Positions 1-8,355 are shown, counted from the first letter of the stretch. The stretch is DNA of 14,329 nt from JBGSLA01 sp965602785 (GCA_965602785.1 CBFDAH010000060.1:1-14329), one strand, 5' to 3'. Numbers and translations are program-made. Notes: generated by a model not told the origin, from the sequence alone.

Positions 1-222
1 GAGCACCTGGTGAAGCTGGCCTACCGGGCTCGCCGGGAGGGACTCCTGGCCCTGGCCGAGGGGGAGCACCCCCGCTTCATAGCCGAACGGCTCAATAGTA
101 TTCTGCCCCAGGGAGCCCCCGCGCTAGACGAGATTGCCGCCTCCGCCCGGGTGCGGCCGCTTCCCCTGCAGGGCCAGGCTCAAGTCAAGTCCCATGCGCC
201 GCCGTCGATCCGTTCCCACTGA
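1..222 (+). CDS. motA: MotA flagellar stator protein, C-terminal fragment (5' end outside window)
   Basis: Only the last 73 codons are present; the reading frame is open from base 1 and ends at TGA 220-222. The segment EGLLALAEGEHPRFIAERL matches the conserved C-terminal end of MotA-type proton channel subunits, where an 'EGxLxIxxGxNPRxIxEKL' helix precedes a cytoplasmic tail. MotA forms the stator ring around MotB and drives the flagellar rotor at the inner membrane. The last 30 or so residues are rich in Ala, Pro and Arg and show no conserved motif. The 3' end overlaps the probable motB start by 29 bases, the usual motAB arrangement with translational coupling. The call rests on a short conserved segment plus the motB neighbour; the membrane segments lie upstream of the window. 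Confidence 0.75.
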   Translation, partial: EHLVKLAYRARREGLLALAEGEHPRFIAERLNSILPQGAPALDEIAASARVRPLPLQGQAQVKSHAPPSIRSH

Positions 223-955
223 TTCCCCTGGGGCCTCCCGGGATCGCTGGCTGGTCTCCTATGCTGATTATGTCACTTTGCTCCTGGCTTTTTTTGTCAC
301 GATCTACGCCATCGGCCGGTTAGACAACGACAAGCTCATACAGGCTCAGCAATCCATTCGGCAGGCCTTGAACGCCCCGGTTTTTCTGGGCGGTTTTCCT
401 TTGGAGCCCGGGGTGGGGGATCCGTCCGCTCCGGGGGCCCGGGGTGACCTTCCCGGCGCCGGCCTGAGAGCTTCCCCCTCTACCCAGATTGAGGAAGTGG
501 CCCAGACTGTTCAAAAAAGCTTGCAGGAAAAAGCCAATCATCAGGAGATCAGGCTCATGATCACCGGCCGGGGATTGGTGATCCACCTGCCGGAGTTTCT
601 CTTTTTCACCACGGGGGAGGCTCAGATCCGGCCTGAAGCCGAACCCCTCCTGAACCGGCTGGCCGCCATCCTGAAAAAAATCCCCAACCACCTGGTGGTG
701 GAAGGTCACACCGACAACCGCCCCATTAACACCCCCCAGTTTCCTTCCAACTGGGAACTCTCCGTCCACCGGGCCACCAACCTGGTGCGTTATTTCGTGG
801 AGAAGGACCACCTAGACCCGGCCCGCTTCACCGCCGCCGGATATGGGGAGTACGCCCCCCTCACCAGTAACTCAGATGAGGCTGGCCGCCGCCTGAATCG
901 GCGAGTGGACCTGGTCATCAAGCCCTTGCTACGGGGCAACAAGCCAAAGGTTTAG
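194..955 (+). CDS. motB: MotB flagellar stator protein (OmpA-like peptidoglycan anchor)
   Basis: 253 residues from ATG 194. This start puts a basic N-terminus (MRRRR) before the single membrane helix at about 23-42. An upstream in-frame ATG at 134 would add 20 residues with no family resemblance and deepen the overlap with motA. The helix starts with SYADYVTLLLAFF; D25 corresponds to the proton-carrying Asp of MotB (D32 in E. coli). The C-terminal OmpA/MotB domain (about 120-245) has the peptidoglycan-binding signature EGHTDN (170-175), NWELSVHRA (186-194) and GRRLNRRVD (231-239). A Gly/Pro-rich linker (about 66-95) lies where the plug and linker are expected. MotB fixes the stator to the cell wall and conducts ions with MotA. 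No strong ribosome site is visible before ATG 194, which fits coupling to motA. A PomB-like sodium variant cannot be excluded. Confidence 0.93.
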   Translation: MRRRRSVPTDSPGASRDRWLVSYADYVTLLLAFFVTIYAIGRLDNDKLIQAQQSIRQALNAPVFLGGFPLEPGVGDPSAPGARGDLPGAGLRASPSTQIEEVAQTVQKSLQEKANHQEIRLMITGRGLVIHLPEFLFFTTGEAQIRPEAEPLLNRLAAILKKIPNHLVVEGHTDNRPINTPQFPSNWELSVHRATNLVRYFVEKDHLDPARFTAAGYGEYAPLTSNSDEAGRRLNRRVDLVIKPLLRGNKPKV

Positions 956-968
956 GAGGTAACCACTG
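954..968 (+). promoter_or_regulatory. Strong Shine-Dalgarno without a standard start codon
   Basis: AGGAGGT (954-960) overlaps the motB stop codon. No ATG, GTG or TTG follows at a usable distance. A CTG at 966-968, 5 nt downstream, opens an 11-codon frame ending with TGA at 999-1001, which overlaps the ATG (998) of the next gene. It could be a leader peptide coupled to that gene, or simply a ribosome reloading site. This is low-confidence inference. Confidence 0.25.
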
Positions 969-997
969 GGGATACTGACGCTGGAGAAGGCCATTGC

Positions 998-2545
998 ATG
1001 ACTGAAGCCGAAACTACCAGGGAATCTAAGAGGAAAGAAGCTGTACTCAAGATATTATTTGGTTTCCTGATGGTCCTGGTGGTATTGAACGCCCTGGGTG
1101 GGACCGCGGCCGACCCCGACCTCTGGGGCTACATGGCCTTCGGGCGACTCTTCTGGGAGTCAGGGCAATTTCCTTACCAGGACGTCTTTGCCTATGTGCC
1201 CACCCTGAAGGTCTGGGTGTACCACGAGTGGCTCACCGGGGTGCTGTTCTACCCCATCTACCGGGCCCTGGGCGCCACAGGCCTGCAAATTGTAAAATTC
1301 GCCTTGGGATTAGCCACGGTCTGGCTAGTTTACCTCACCGCCCGGCGGCGGGGGGCCAACTTCTGGAGCGCGCTTCTGGGACTGTGGTTTGTCCAGTTTT
1401 TTCTCGCTACGGGCTCCAGCCCGGTGCGGGCCCAGGTCTTCACCTACCTCTTCTTTGCCCTGTCCCTCTATGTGCTGGAGTCGGCCCGCCTCTCCGGACG
1501 CTGGCGCGGTCTTTTCATCCTGGTCTTCATTCAGGTCTTCTGGTGCAACCTCCACGGGGGCTTTCTGGCCGGCTTGGGCCTCCTCGCCCTCTACAGCCTG
1601 GGGGAGGCTCTGGCCCGGCGTCCTTTCTGGCCTTACCTCGCGGCTTTATCGGCTGGGTCCCTCGTAACTCTCATCAATCCCTATGGCTTGGAGTATTGGC
1701 GCTACATTTTCCGGGCAGTCACTATGCCCCGGCCGGAGATCTCCGAGTGGGCTTCCGTCTTCAAAGCCTGGCAGGTGGGCCTTCCCAAGGAACCCATCAT
1801 ATATTTTGTTTGCCTGGCTGGGTTCGCCGTTCTCCTGGCCTGGTGGGCTAAGTGGCGGGAAGTGACCCCCGCCTTAATCCTCGCCCTCACCCTTTTTTTA
1901 GGCCTCAAGCACCAGCGCCATCAGATCTTTTTCCTTCTGGCGGCGGGAGCATATCTGCCGGTGCTGATGGAGGCCTACGGCAAAAAAATGTTGTCCTCAC
2001 CGCCGTTGCTTAACTGGCGGCCGCATCTGGGGCGGCTTCTCCCCGGAGCCCTGGCTCTCTTCTTAATCCTGGTCTACGGTTATAGCTTTCTCAGCAAGGA
2101 CCCCTTAAGTCTGGAAACTCCGGCGGCGCCGGACCCGAGCAACAAGGCGGCTATCCATTACCCGGTAGGCGCCGTGAAGTTTCTGCAGAAAAACCGTTTG
2201 TCCGGGAAAATCCTCAACGAATTCAACTGGGGGGAGTATCTTATCTGGGTCCTCCATCCCTCCTGCAAGGTGGCCATGGACGGACGCTATGAGACGATAT
2301 ACGAGAACGACCTCTACCAGCTTCACTTGGATTTCTTCCACGGTCGCCCGGGTTGGCAGCGGTTTCTGGAAAAATATCCTCCTGATTTGATTCTGGTGGA
2401 CCCTCGCTCTCGGGTTTATGCCCTCCTCAAAGCCAACTCAAACTGGCGCCAGGTCTACCGCGACCGCGGCTCCGCCCTTTTCCTACCCCAGGTAAAAACC
2501 TCGGCTTTGCCCACCAAACAACGCCAACCGGACGGTAACCCATAG
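998..2545 (+). CDS. Polytopic membrane protein, GT-C glycosyltransferase-like
   Basis: 515 residues with about ten hydrophobic segments up to roughly residue 365, then a soluble C-terminal part (about 380-515). An acidic DPD motif (39-41) right after the first membrane helix, followed by YHEWL (75-79), resembles the catalytic first periplasmic loop of lipid-phosphate-sugar-dependent GT-C transferases such as the PMT and ArnT families. NLHGGF (184-189) and INPYG (226-230) recur in hypothetical membrane proteins of this type. The soluble tail has a motif-like stretch FNWGEYLIW followed by MDGRYET, whose function I do not know. The start is ATG 998, with GGAG at 983-986. The gene is 42 bp after motB on the same strand, but nothing ties its function to motility. 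Likely role: transfer of a sugar from a lipid carrier at the inner membrane, for example in glycoprotein or envelope polysaccharide modification. Donor and acceptor cannot be read from the sequence. Confidence 0.6.
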   Translation: MTEAETTRESKRKEAVLKILFGFLMVLVVLNALGGTAADPDLWGYMAFGRLFWESGQFPYQDVFAYVPTLKVWVYHEWLTGVLFYPIYRALGATGLQIVKFALGLATVWLVYLTARRRGANFWSALLGLWFVQFFLATGSSPVRAQVFTYLFFALSLYVLESARLSGRWRGLFILVFIQVFWCNLHGGFLAGLGLLALYSLGEALARRPFWPYLAALSAGSLVTLINPYGLEYWRYIFRAVTMPRPEISEWASVFKAWQVGLPKEPIIYFVCLAGFAVLLAWWAKWREVTPALILALTLFLGLKHQRHQIFFLLAAGAYLPVLMEAYGKKMLSSPPLLNWRPHLGRLLPGALALFLILVYGYSFLSKDPLSLETPAAPDPSNKAAIHYPVGAVKFLQKNRLSGKILNEFNWGEYLIWVLHPSCKVAMDGRYETIYENDLYQLHLDFFHGRPGWQRFLEKYPPDLILVDPRSRVYALLKANSNWRQVYRDRGSALFLPQVKTSALPTKQRQPDGNP

Positions 2546-2562
2546 CCTTCGGGGATGAGGAG

Positions 2563-2790
2563 CCAGGGGTCAAAGACCTCTGACCCTCCCCCAACCCCTT
2601 TCATCAGTTATCAGTAATCAGTTATCAGTGATCAGTGATTAGTGGTTCCTAGCCAAATTGGTAGGGGTGATCTCCCGATTACTCGGGCTGTTTACCATGC
2701 CCTGGTAACTCTGACTACGGGAAACTGTTTTCCGGGGGGATTAGGGGTGGTTTACGGGGCAGACACGGAGGACCGTGGTCCCCCGGCCTT
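2563..2790. repeat. Intergenic segment related to 10795-11016
   Basis: The gap between the GT-C-like gene and tadC carries, in order, CCAGGGGTC, AGACCTCT, TGACCCT, CCCCAACCCC and, near its right end, ACGGAGGACC followed by CCGGCCTT. The same short blocks occur in the same order and orientation over a similar length in the gap before nagZ. GGGTCA (2567-2572) and TGACCC (2581-2586) can form a 6-bp hairpin with an 8-nt loop. It has no T-run, so it is not a convincing intrinsic terminator for either converging gene. I see no gene in this gap. Confidence 0.4.
2603..2644. repeat. 7-bp tandem repeat (ATCAGTN), six units
   Basis: Six head-to-tail 7-bp units fill the segment exactly: ATCAGTT, ATCAGTA, ATCAGTT, ATCAGTG, ATCAGTG, ATTAGTG. 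Only the seventh base varies in the first five; the last unit also has C to T at its third base. It lies in non-coding DNA between two converging genes. A slippage-prone minisatellite of this kind is neutral in most cases. Confidence 0.85.
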
Positions 2791-2817
2791 CACCTCAAGA
2801 CATCATGTCCTGCCATC

Positions 2818-3735
2818 TCACTTCAGGTTTTCCATGATGCGGATGGTGGCGGGGCCGATAATCACTACCATCAAGGCGGGGAAGATAAACAACAGAAGGG
2901 GGAAGACGAGCTTTACCGGAGTTTTGGCGGCCAATTCCTCTAGCTTCTGGCGCCTGGTGGTGCGCAGGGTTTCGGACTGCACCTTGAGGGATTGGGCGAG
3001 AGACGTGCCGAAGCGGTCGGCCTGGATGAGCATGGAGCACAAGGACGCCACCTCTTCCACCCCGGTGCGCTCGGCCAGGTTGCGCAAAGCCACCTCCCGC
3101 TCCAGTCCGGCGTTGATCTCCAGATTGACCATGCCCAACTCCCAGGCCAAGACCGGGTTGCCGAATTTCATTTCCTCGGAGACCCGCTTTACGGCTGCGT
3201 TTAGACTCTGCCCTGCTTCCACGCAGACCACCAAAAGATCCAGGGCGTCCGGCAGCCCCTCCCTGATTTTCCGCTTCCGGCTCTCCACCAGGTGGTTAAG
3301 AATGAGGGTAGGGAGAAAGTAGCCCAGAATCGACATGAGGAAAAACCCTACCATGAGTAAAATGGTGGGGATCCCCCGGCCAAAGAGCCAGGGCATCACC
3401 AACACCGGCATGGCTATGGACAAACCGAACTTGAGGCCGAAGTAATAGGATGGCGCACGCTCCCGGTAGATGCCGGCCTGAACCAGGGTCTTTTTGAGCT
3501 CGCTGACCTTGGCGCTGCCTTTGCTCAGGCCTAATTTGTCCTCCATCTTCTCCACCATCGGTTGGGGGAGGAACCCCCAAATCTTCTCTTCCTGGGAAGA
3601 GGACAGGGCCAGGTCCGGCTTCTCTTCAAGATTAAGGCGCTCCCGCACCCGAGACCGGCTAAAGAAAAAGAAAAGGCCAACCGACAGAATGGCCCCGCCT
3701 ACTAAAAACCCAAAGACGAGGGGTTGCATGGTCAT
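2818..3735 (-). CDS. tadC: TadC, inner-membrane platform protein of the Flp/Tad pilus
   Basis: 305 residues from ATG 3735. This start is preceded by GAGG 8 nt upstream and begins a hydrophobic N-terminus; an in-frame ATG at 3765 would overlap tadB by 20 bases and lacks such a site. Membrane segments lie at about 6-25, 101-118, 121-147 and 275-296. The type II secretion F domain spans about 160-290, with the typical LPDALDLLVVCVEAGQSL (161-178) and a second, cytoplasmic helical half. TadC pairs with TadB to form the platform on which the CpaF ATPase acts to extract and polymerise Flp pilin. It is the last gene of the operon seen here; the usual tadD, encoding a TPR lipoprotein, does not follow. 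No clear terminator follows the stop codon; a CACGG/CCGTG hairpin near 2765-2780 has no T-run. Confidence 0.9.
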   Translation of the reverse strand: MTMQPLVFGFLVGGAILSVGLFFFFSRSRVRERLNLEEKPDLALSSSQEEKIWGFLPQPMVEKMEDKLGLSKGSAKVSELKKTLVQAGIYRERAPSYYFGLKFGLSIAMPVLVMPWLFGRGIPTILLMVGFFLMSILGYFLPTLILNHLVESRKRKIREGLPDALDLLVVCVEAGQSLNAAVKRVSEEMKFGNPVLAWELGMVNLEINAGLEREVALRNLAERTGVEEVASLCSMLIQADRFGTSLAQSLKVQSETLRTTRRQKLEELAAKTPVKLVFPLLLFIFPALMVVIIGPATIRIMENLK

Positions 3736-3745
3736 GGGGATAACC

Positions 3746-4849
3746 TCACACCTTGATGTTGACAATTTTTCGAATGGCCAAGATCCCCAGGACCTGGAGC
3801 ATAAGGGCGGTATAGGCCATAGACCGGCCGATGGGATGATTCACCAGCAGCATGGTGTAATCGGGATTGAGCCGCAGCATAATCAGAAAGAGCACCGGCG
3901 GCATGAGAATAAGGATGAGGCCGGAAAGACGCCCCTCAGCCGTGAGGGCCTTGATCTGATTGCGCAGCTTGAAGCGCTCCCGGATGAGACCAGAGATTTT
4001 CTCTAAAATTTCCACTAAATTGCCCCCGGTCTCACGTTGGATCATCACCGCCGTGGTAAAAAACCGCAGCTCCCGGAGATTCACCCGCTTACAAAGGTTG
4101 ATGAGGGTGGTGTTCATGTCCATGCCGTGGTTATATTCCTTAAAAGTCCTGAAGAACTCTAAACCGAGGGGGTTAGGCATTTCGTTGCCGACGATCTGGA
4201 GCCCTGAGGAAAAGGCGTGGCCAGCCTTGAGACCCCGGGCCAGGAGATCCAGGGCCTCCGGCAACTGCTTCTCAAACTTCTTGACCCGGCGCTTCTTTTT
4301 AAACCTTAGGACCCAAATGGGCAGGTACAACCCCAGCCCCAAGCCCAATAAAGCCCCCACCGGACCCTTTTGGTAAAAGCCCAGGCACAGCCCCACTGCC
4401 CCAAAAATGAAGATGATTAGCAGGAAACTCGCCAGGGACCAGCGCACATTGGCCTGAGTCAGGAGGTTGTTCAGCTGCTCCAGTCCATGGATCCTCTTTA
4501 ATGCCGTACGTATCCAGGCTGCCTCTCTCAAGCCGTCCATTTTGAGGAGAGACTCTTGGGTAAGACGCTGCTCTAGACCATTTATATATTTGAGCCTGTC
4601 TTGGAGACGCCGGCGCTGCACCCGGTTGGGATTGAAAAGAAAAAGGACAATGCCTTCCAAAAAACACAGAAAGAACAGGAATGTGACAATGATGAGAAGA
4701 TAGGGGATATCCGGAAAATAATGGGCCAAGAGACCCGGCGCATCGGGAGAGTTTTCTAACGCGGCCCAGGCAGGCCCCACCCCGGCAAGGCCCCTCAGGA
4801 AAACACCCGCTAGAGCCACTTCCGGAAATCTTACCTTCTGCCGTTCCAT
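3746..4849 (-). CDS. tadB: TadB, inner-membrane platform protein of the Flp/Tad pilus
   Basis: 367 residues from ATG 4849. The start is set by a perfect AGGAGGT (4855-4861) 5 nt upstream; another ATG sits directly against that site but is out of frame, and an in-frame ATG at 4894 has no such site. An N-terminal signal-like stretch ends GPAWA (25-29), which would place a possible cleavage site before A30. Further membrane helices lie near 48-72, 137-157 and 162-181. The type II secretion F domain starts at about 193 with QLPEALDLLARGLKAGHAF (195-213) and includes the conserved QRETGGNLVEILEKIS (271-286). A last hydrophobic segment is at 308-325. TadB and TadC are thought to act as paired halves of one platform. 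The tadC start lies 10 bases after the tadB stop, indicating cotranslation. The extended N-terminus with a possible signal peptide is longer than in some TadB proteins. Confidence 0.9.
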   Translation of the reverse strand: MERQKVRFPEVALAGVFLRGLAGVGPAWAALENSPDAPGLLAHYFPDIPYLLIIVTFLFFLCFLEGIVLFLFNPNRVQRRRLQDRLKYINGLEQRLTQESLLKMDGLREAAWIRTALKRIHGLEQLNNLLTQANVRWSLASFLLIIFIFGAVGLCLGFYQKGPVGALLGLGLGLYLPIWVLRFKKKRRVKKFEKQLPEALDLLARGLKAGHAFSSGLQIVGNEMPNPLGLEFFRTFKEYNHGMDMNTTLINLCKRVNLRELRFFTTAVMIQRETGGNLVEILEKISGLIRERFKLRNQIKALTAEGRLSGLILILMPPVLFLIMLRLNPDYTMLLVNHPIGRSMAYTALMLQVLGILAIRKIVNIKV

Positions 4850-4927
4850 GGCATACCTCCTGGTATTTCCCGTCAGCGGGTAGGTTCCCGGCAAGCCGCA
4901 GCTAGGTGAGGCATTCAGGTTCCCCCT

Positions 4928-6274
4928 TCAGGAATTCTCCCGAAAAAGTTGAGGCGGCAGATTGACCCCCATCTCTTCCAGGCGAGACATGAATTTGGGG
5001 CGAATGCCGCTAGTGACGAATTTCCCCTTGACCTTGCGGTCGTCGCTGAGACCCATCATCTTGAAAGCAAAGATCTCCTGCATGGTGATCATGTCCCCTT
5101 CCATGCCCACTATTTCGTGAAGCCCCATTATTTTGCGGCTGCCATCGCTCAGACGGGCCAATTGCACCACCGCATTCAGGGCCGAGGATACCTGGTGGCG
5201 AATGGCCCGGTCCGGGATATTCAGGCCCGCCATGGACACCATGGTCTCCAGCCTGGTCAGGGCGTCCCGGGGAGAATTGGCATGAATGGTGGCCAGCGAG
5301 CCGTCGTGGCCGGTGTTCATGGCCTGGAGCATGTCCAGAGCCTCACTCTGGCGCACCTCCCCCAGGATGATGCGTTCCGGCCGCATGCGGAGGGCGTTGC
5401 GTACCAGGTCCCGCTGGGTGATCTCCCCCATGCCCTCCAGGTTGGGGGGGCGGGTCTCCAGGCGCACCACGTGCTCCTGTTGCAACTGGAGCTCGGCCGA
5501 ATCTTCGATGGTGATAATGCGCTCGTCATTAGGGATGAAGCTCGACATCACATTCAAAAAGGTGGTCTTACCACTGCCCGTCCCCCCGGAGATGAGGACG
5601 TTCAGGCGTGCCCTGACCATGCCCTCCATGACCTGGGCGATCTCCGGGGTGACGGATCCCAACTCAATCAAATGGTGCACCCGGATGGGGTCTTTGGCGA
5701 ACTTCCGGATGGACAGAGTCGGCCCGTCCAAGGCCAGGGGCGGGATAATGGCATTCACCCGGGAGCCGTCCGGGAGGCGGGCGTCCACCATGGGGCAGGA
5801 CTCGTCCACCCGGCGACCCACTCCCGAAGCGATCTTTTCAATGATCTTGAGGAGATGGGCATTGTCGGTGAACCGCGCGCTCGAGAGTTCAAGTTTGCCC
5901 CCCCGTTCTACATATACCTGGTTATAGCCGTTCACCAGGATGTCATTGACGGAGTAGTCTTTGAGAAGGGGCTCGAGGGGCCCATACCCCATGAGTTCAT
6001 CCCGGATCTCTTTACACAACCGGTCCCGTTCCGGCAGGGTGAGAGCCAGACCCTCCTCGGACAGGATGATCTCGATACCCCGACGCAAGTCCTCCGTCAG
6101 GAGGGTCTCCTCTGCGTCTGACAAGCGGTTGAGGTCCAGCAGGTTTAAGAGACGGAAATGAATCTTGGCCTTCAGTTCGTTGAAGGCGCTTTCTTTTTTA
6201 TCAGGGATGCGGCCCATGGCCGCCGCTCCCCGCTCGGCCTGGGTACGTTCCCGAATACGGGCGATAATGCTCAT
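4928..6274 (-). CDS. cpaF: CpaF/TadA, hexameric secretion ATPase of the Flp/Tad pilus
   Basis: 448 residues, the normal length for CpaF. All type II/IV secretion ATPase motifs are present: Walker A GGTGSGKT (230-237), Asp box ITIEDSAELQL (254-264), Walker B RIILGEVR (301-308) and His box with GHDGSLATIHANS (322-334). The N-terminal domain includes GYGPLEPLL (97-104) and a DILVNG turn (111-116). The protein is cytoplasmic and powers Flp pilus assembly, and in some species retraction. The start is ATG 6274, 6 nt after the cpaE stop codon; AGAGG (6286-6290) inside the end of cpaE is a slightly distant ribosome site, so translation is probably coupled. A 78-nt gap separates it from tadB. Confidence 0.96.
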   Translation of the reverse strand: MSIIARIRERTQAERGAAAMGRIPDKKESAFNELKAKIHFRLLNLLDLNRLSDAEETLLTEDLRRGIEIILSEEGLALTLPERDRLCKEIRDELMGYGPLEPLLKDYSVNDILVNGYNQVYVERGGKLELSSARFTDNAHLLKIIEKIASGVGRRVDESCPMVDARLPDGSRVNAIIPPLALDGPTLSIRKFAKDPIRVHHLIELGSVTPEIAQVMEGMVRARLNVLISGGTGSGKTTFLNVMSSFIPNDERIITIEDSAELQLQQEHVVRLETRPPNLEGMGEITQRDLVRNALRMRPERIILGEVRQSEALDMLQAMNTGHDGSLATIHANSPRDALTRLETMVSMAGLNIPDRAIRHQVSSALNAVVQLARLSDGSRKIMGLHEIVGMEGDMITMQEIFAFKMMGLSDDRKVKGKFVTSGIRPKFMSRLEEMGVNLPPQLFRENS

Positions 6275-6280
6275 GGCTAT

Positions 6281-7459
6281 TTATTCCTCTTCAAAAATCG
6301 AAGCCAGCCCCAGCGGGATTGCCGGTCTCCGATCTCCTCCCCTTCTTCGAGAAAGTGGCCGGCCAGACTTTTCAATTCCCGGCACAAAGCCAAGATGGGG
6401 GGCGCTTTTTACCAGAGGAACCCCCTCATTGATACTGGTAACCACTTCGGTGGTATCCTGCATCACCTTACCCCTGACCTCCCTCCCCAAAAACTTGCCC
6501 ACGTCTTCCAGGCTGAGGTCGCTGCGTTTCTGCCAGGAGTTGAGCCAGATTTCGAGATGGAGATCTCCGAGACCCAGGATCTCCAGGATTTCCATGAGTC
6601 TCCTGGCATTGGAAAGGGCAGGCACGCTCTGGTTGGCCACCAGGACCACCTGATCCGACAACTCCAGAGCGCGCATGGAAATTTCGTTCAGATGGTGCCC
6701 AGCATCCACCAGGATATGACCGTAGGTCGGCATGTGTTTGACGAAGCGCAGGACCCTCTCCAGATTATCCGCGGTGATTGCTTCGGCCTCCTCCAAGCGG
6801 GTGGGAGCCGGCAGGACCTGAAGGTTCTTGTCATATTGGTAGAAAAGACTCTGGAGGTAGGTGGCGTCCAGGTGTTCCACGTTGTCAATGACTTCGGAGA
6901 TGGTGTACTGGGGCTTGGCATCCAGAAAATACACCATCTGGCCGAAGCGCAGGTCCAGGTCCACCGCCAGGACGTTACCCTTGTCCTCTTGGGCCAAGAG
7001 ACAAGCCAGATTTATGGTCAGGAAGGTGGCGCCCACCCCCCCTTTGCACCCCAGAAAGGTGACCAACCGTGTTGTCGAAGTGGTCCCCAAATCGGGAACG
7101 GAGAGAGGCAGTCGGTCCAGGGCCTCCTGGAAATCCTCATCCCGGATGGGGTGTGTGAAGCATTCCTTAACCCCAAAGCGCAAGGCCTTCCAAAGCTGGT
7201 CCGTGGAGATCTCGTGGAGATACAGATAAATGGGTGGGTTACGTGGATCGGCTGCGGTCTTTTTAATCCACTGGTCCAACTCCCCATCGTCTTCCTGGTA
7301 CTCCAGGAAAATGACGGTGGCTCCAGAATTGACCTGGGCCGGCAAGCTGTCCAGGGGCTTGCTATCCACCACCGAAGTCTGCGGGGAGGAATGAATGATG
7401 TCCTTTAAGTACTCGCAAGTTTCTGGCGTGTGATAATAGAGGCAGAACTTGATGGCCAT
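6281..7459 (-). CDS. cpaE: CpaE/TadZ, ParA/MinD-like pilus localisation ATPase with degenerate receiver domain
   Basis: 392 residues. Residues 1-115 have receiver-like alpha/beta spacing, but the acceptor Asp position reads FLEYQEDD (51-58) and the usual Lys-Pro is His-Pro in CFTHPI (100-105), so it is probably not phosphorylated. Residues 131-350 form a MinD/ParA fold with CKGGVGATF (138-146), AVDLDLRFG (165-173) and ILVDAGHH (249-256). In the Walker A the position that is Lys in MinD (KGGVGKT) is Ala, as in many CpaE/TadZ proteins. TadZ proteins position the Tad machine in the cell. The start at ATG 7459 abuts AGGAG without a spacer, a poor arrangement; I see no better in-frame start. The gene follows cpaB after 77 bp, exactly where a secretin gene usually sits. 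Confidence 0.92.
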   Translation of the reverse strand: MAIKFCLYYHTPETCEYLKDIIHSSPQTSVVDSKPLDSLPAQVNSGATVIFLEYQEDDGELDQWIKKTAADPRNPPIYLYLHEISTDQLWKALRFGVKECFTHPIRDEDFQEALDRLPLSVPDLGTTSTTRLVTFLGCKGGVGATFLTINLACLLAQEDKGNVLAVDLDLRFGQMVYFLDAKPQYTISEVIDNVEHLDATYLQSLFYQYDKNLQVLPAPTRLEEAEAITADNLERVLRFVKHMPTYGHILVDAGHHLNEISMRALELSDQVVLVANQSVPALSNARRLMEILEILGLGDLHLEIWLNSWQKRSDLSLEDVGKFLGREVRGKVMQDTTEVVTSINEGVPLVKSAPHLGFVPGIEKSGRPLSRRRGGDRRPAIPLGLASIFEEE

Positions 7460-7536
7460 CTCCTGGTTCCATCCTGGGGGTGGATTGGCCGCCCTTTCCG
7501 TTCATTCATTCCTCAACGACGGCAAGCCCTATTGCT

Positions 7537-8355
7537 TTAGAAGGTTAGGGATTCTTTGGATACCCGCCGGATTACTTCCACCGTGCGCATCATGGGATCA
7601 GGGCGGGGTTCCTTTTCTTCCACCACTACGGGCACGGCACTGCCTAAAAGACCGCTGGTTCGCACCCCCTCAGTCTCCACCGGATCCTGGTCCTGCTGGT
7701 TGCGCAAAACGAGGAAGATCTTGCCTTCTTGCACCGCCAGGGCCAGACGCTCCCCTTCCTCAGGGGTCAACTCCAGGGTAACGGTGGGCACCACCTGAGG
7801 CTTTTCCCCCAACCGTTTCTCGATTCTCTGGCCGGTGCCCAGGACCCGCAGGTTTTGCAAGACCACCTTGGAGATGGGATCCTTATTGAAGTCTCCCTTG
7901 TCCACCGTCACCAACACGTCCACCCGGTTATCAGGGTTGAGAAACCCCGCCACTCCGGAGGCCTCGTCCACCTTTACCGTCATGGCACGCTTTTCCGGGT
8001 GCAGGAGGGCTGTGAGTCCGGGGATGACACCCTTGGGAGCCAGCTTGCTCTCCATGACGGGCTCCCCCGTAGCCAGAGGGATAGCCGTGACCCGGCCTAC
8101 GACGTCCTCCAGCCGGGCGAATTTCCCTGGCGGCGCCGAATCTTGGGGCCATTGGCGCACCGTCAGATGCCCCGCGGACAGGGCCACTGCCGGAGCCACA
8201 TCCTTGGTGGCCACCACCACACCATCCATGTGCATGGAGGGCTGCTGGGCTCTTTTCTGTGACTGGCTCTTCAGCCACCCCATGGCCATGAAAGTTGCGG
8301 TGGCTCCAAACACCAAGGCCAGAATCAGCCAGAACCAGGGAGGTAAGCGTCGCAT
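7537..8355 (-). CDS. cpaB: CpaB/RcpC, periplasmic pilus assembly protein with SAF domain
   Basis: 272 residues from ATG 8355, which has GGAG (8364-8367) 8 nt upstream. An in-frame GTG at 8364 overlaps the tadE stop but has no good ribosome site. A single N-terminal membrane anchor spans about 7-26. The SAF domain (about 44-108) contains VVVATKDVAPAVALSAGHL and ends with the typical 'PxxTGEPV...SKL' segment. The RcpC-type domain (about 115-225) has MTVKVDEASGVAGFLNPDN and VDVLVTVD. CpaB normally works beside the CpaC secretin at the outer-membrane channel, yet no secretin gene follows here. The start lies 5 nt from the tadE stop codon, so the two genes are tightly linked. Confidence 0.92.
   Translation of the reverse strand: MRRLPPWFWLILALVFGATATFMAMGWLKSQSQKRAQQPSMHMDGVVVATKDVAPAVALSAGHLTVRQWPQDSAPPGKFARLEDVVGRVTAIPLATGEPVMESKLAPKGVIPGLTALLHPEKRAMTVKVDEASGVAGFLNPDNRVDVLVTVDKGDFNKDPISKVVLQNLRVLGTGQRIEKRLGEKPQVVPTVTLELTPEEGERLALAVQEGKIFLVLRNQQDQDPVETEGVRTSGLLGSAVPVVVEEKEPRPDPMMRTVEVIRRVSKESLTF

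Noticed and set aside
134..193. Earlier motB start at ATG 134
   Set aside because: The added 20 residues (Pro/Arg/Cys-rich) do not resemble MotB N-termini and would enlarge the overlap with motA to 89 bases.
2765..2780. CACGG/CCGTG hairpin as terminator of tadC
   Set aside because: The stem is short and has no T-run on the minus strand.
4949..6121. Open frame of 390 codons on the plus strand opposite cpaF
   Set aside because: cpaF on the minus strand carries every family motif. The opposite frame is open because of GC-rich codon use, is very rich in His and Gln, and has no recognisable domain.
6158..7408. Open frame of 416 codons on the plus strand opposite cpaE
   Set aside because: It mirrors a clear CpaE gene and has no ribosome site or conserved motif.
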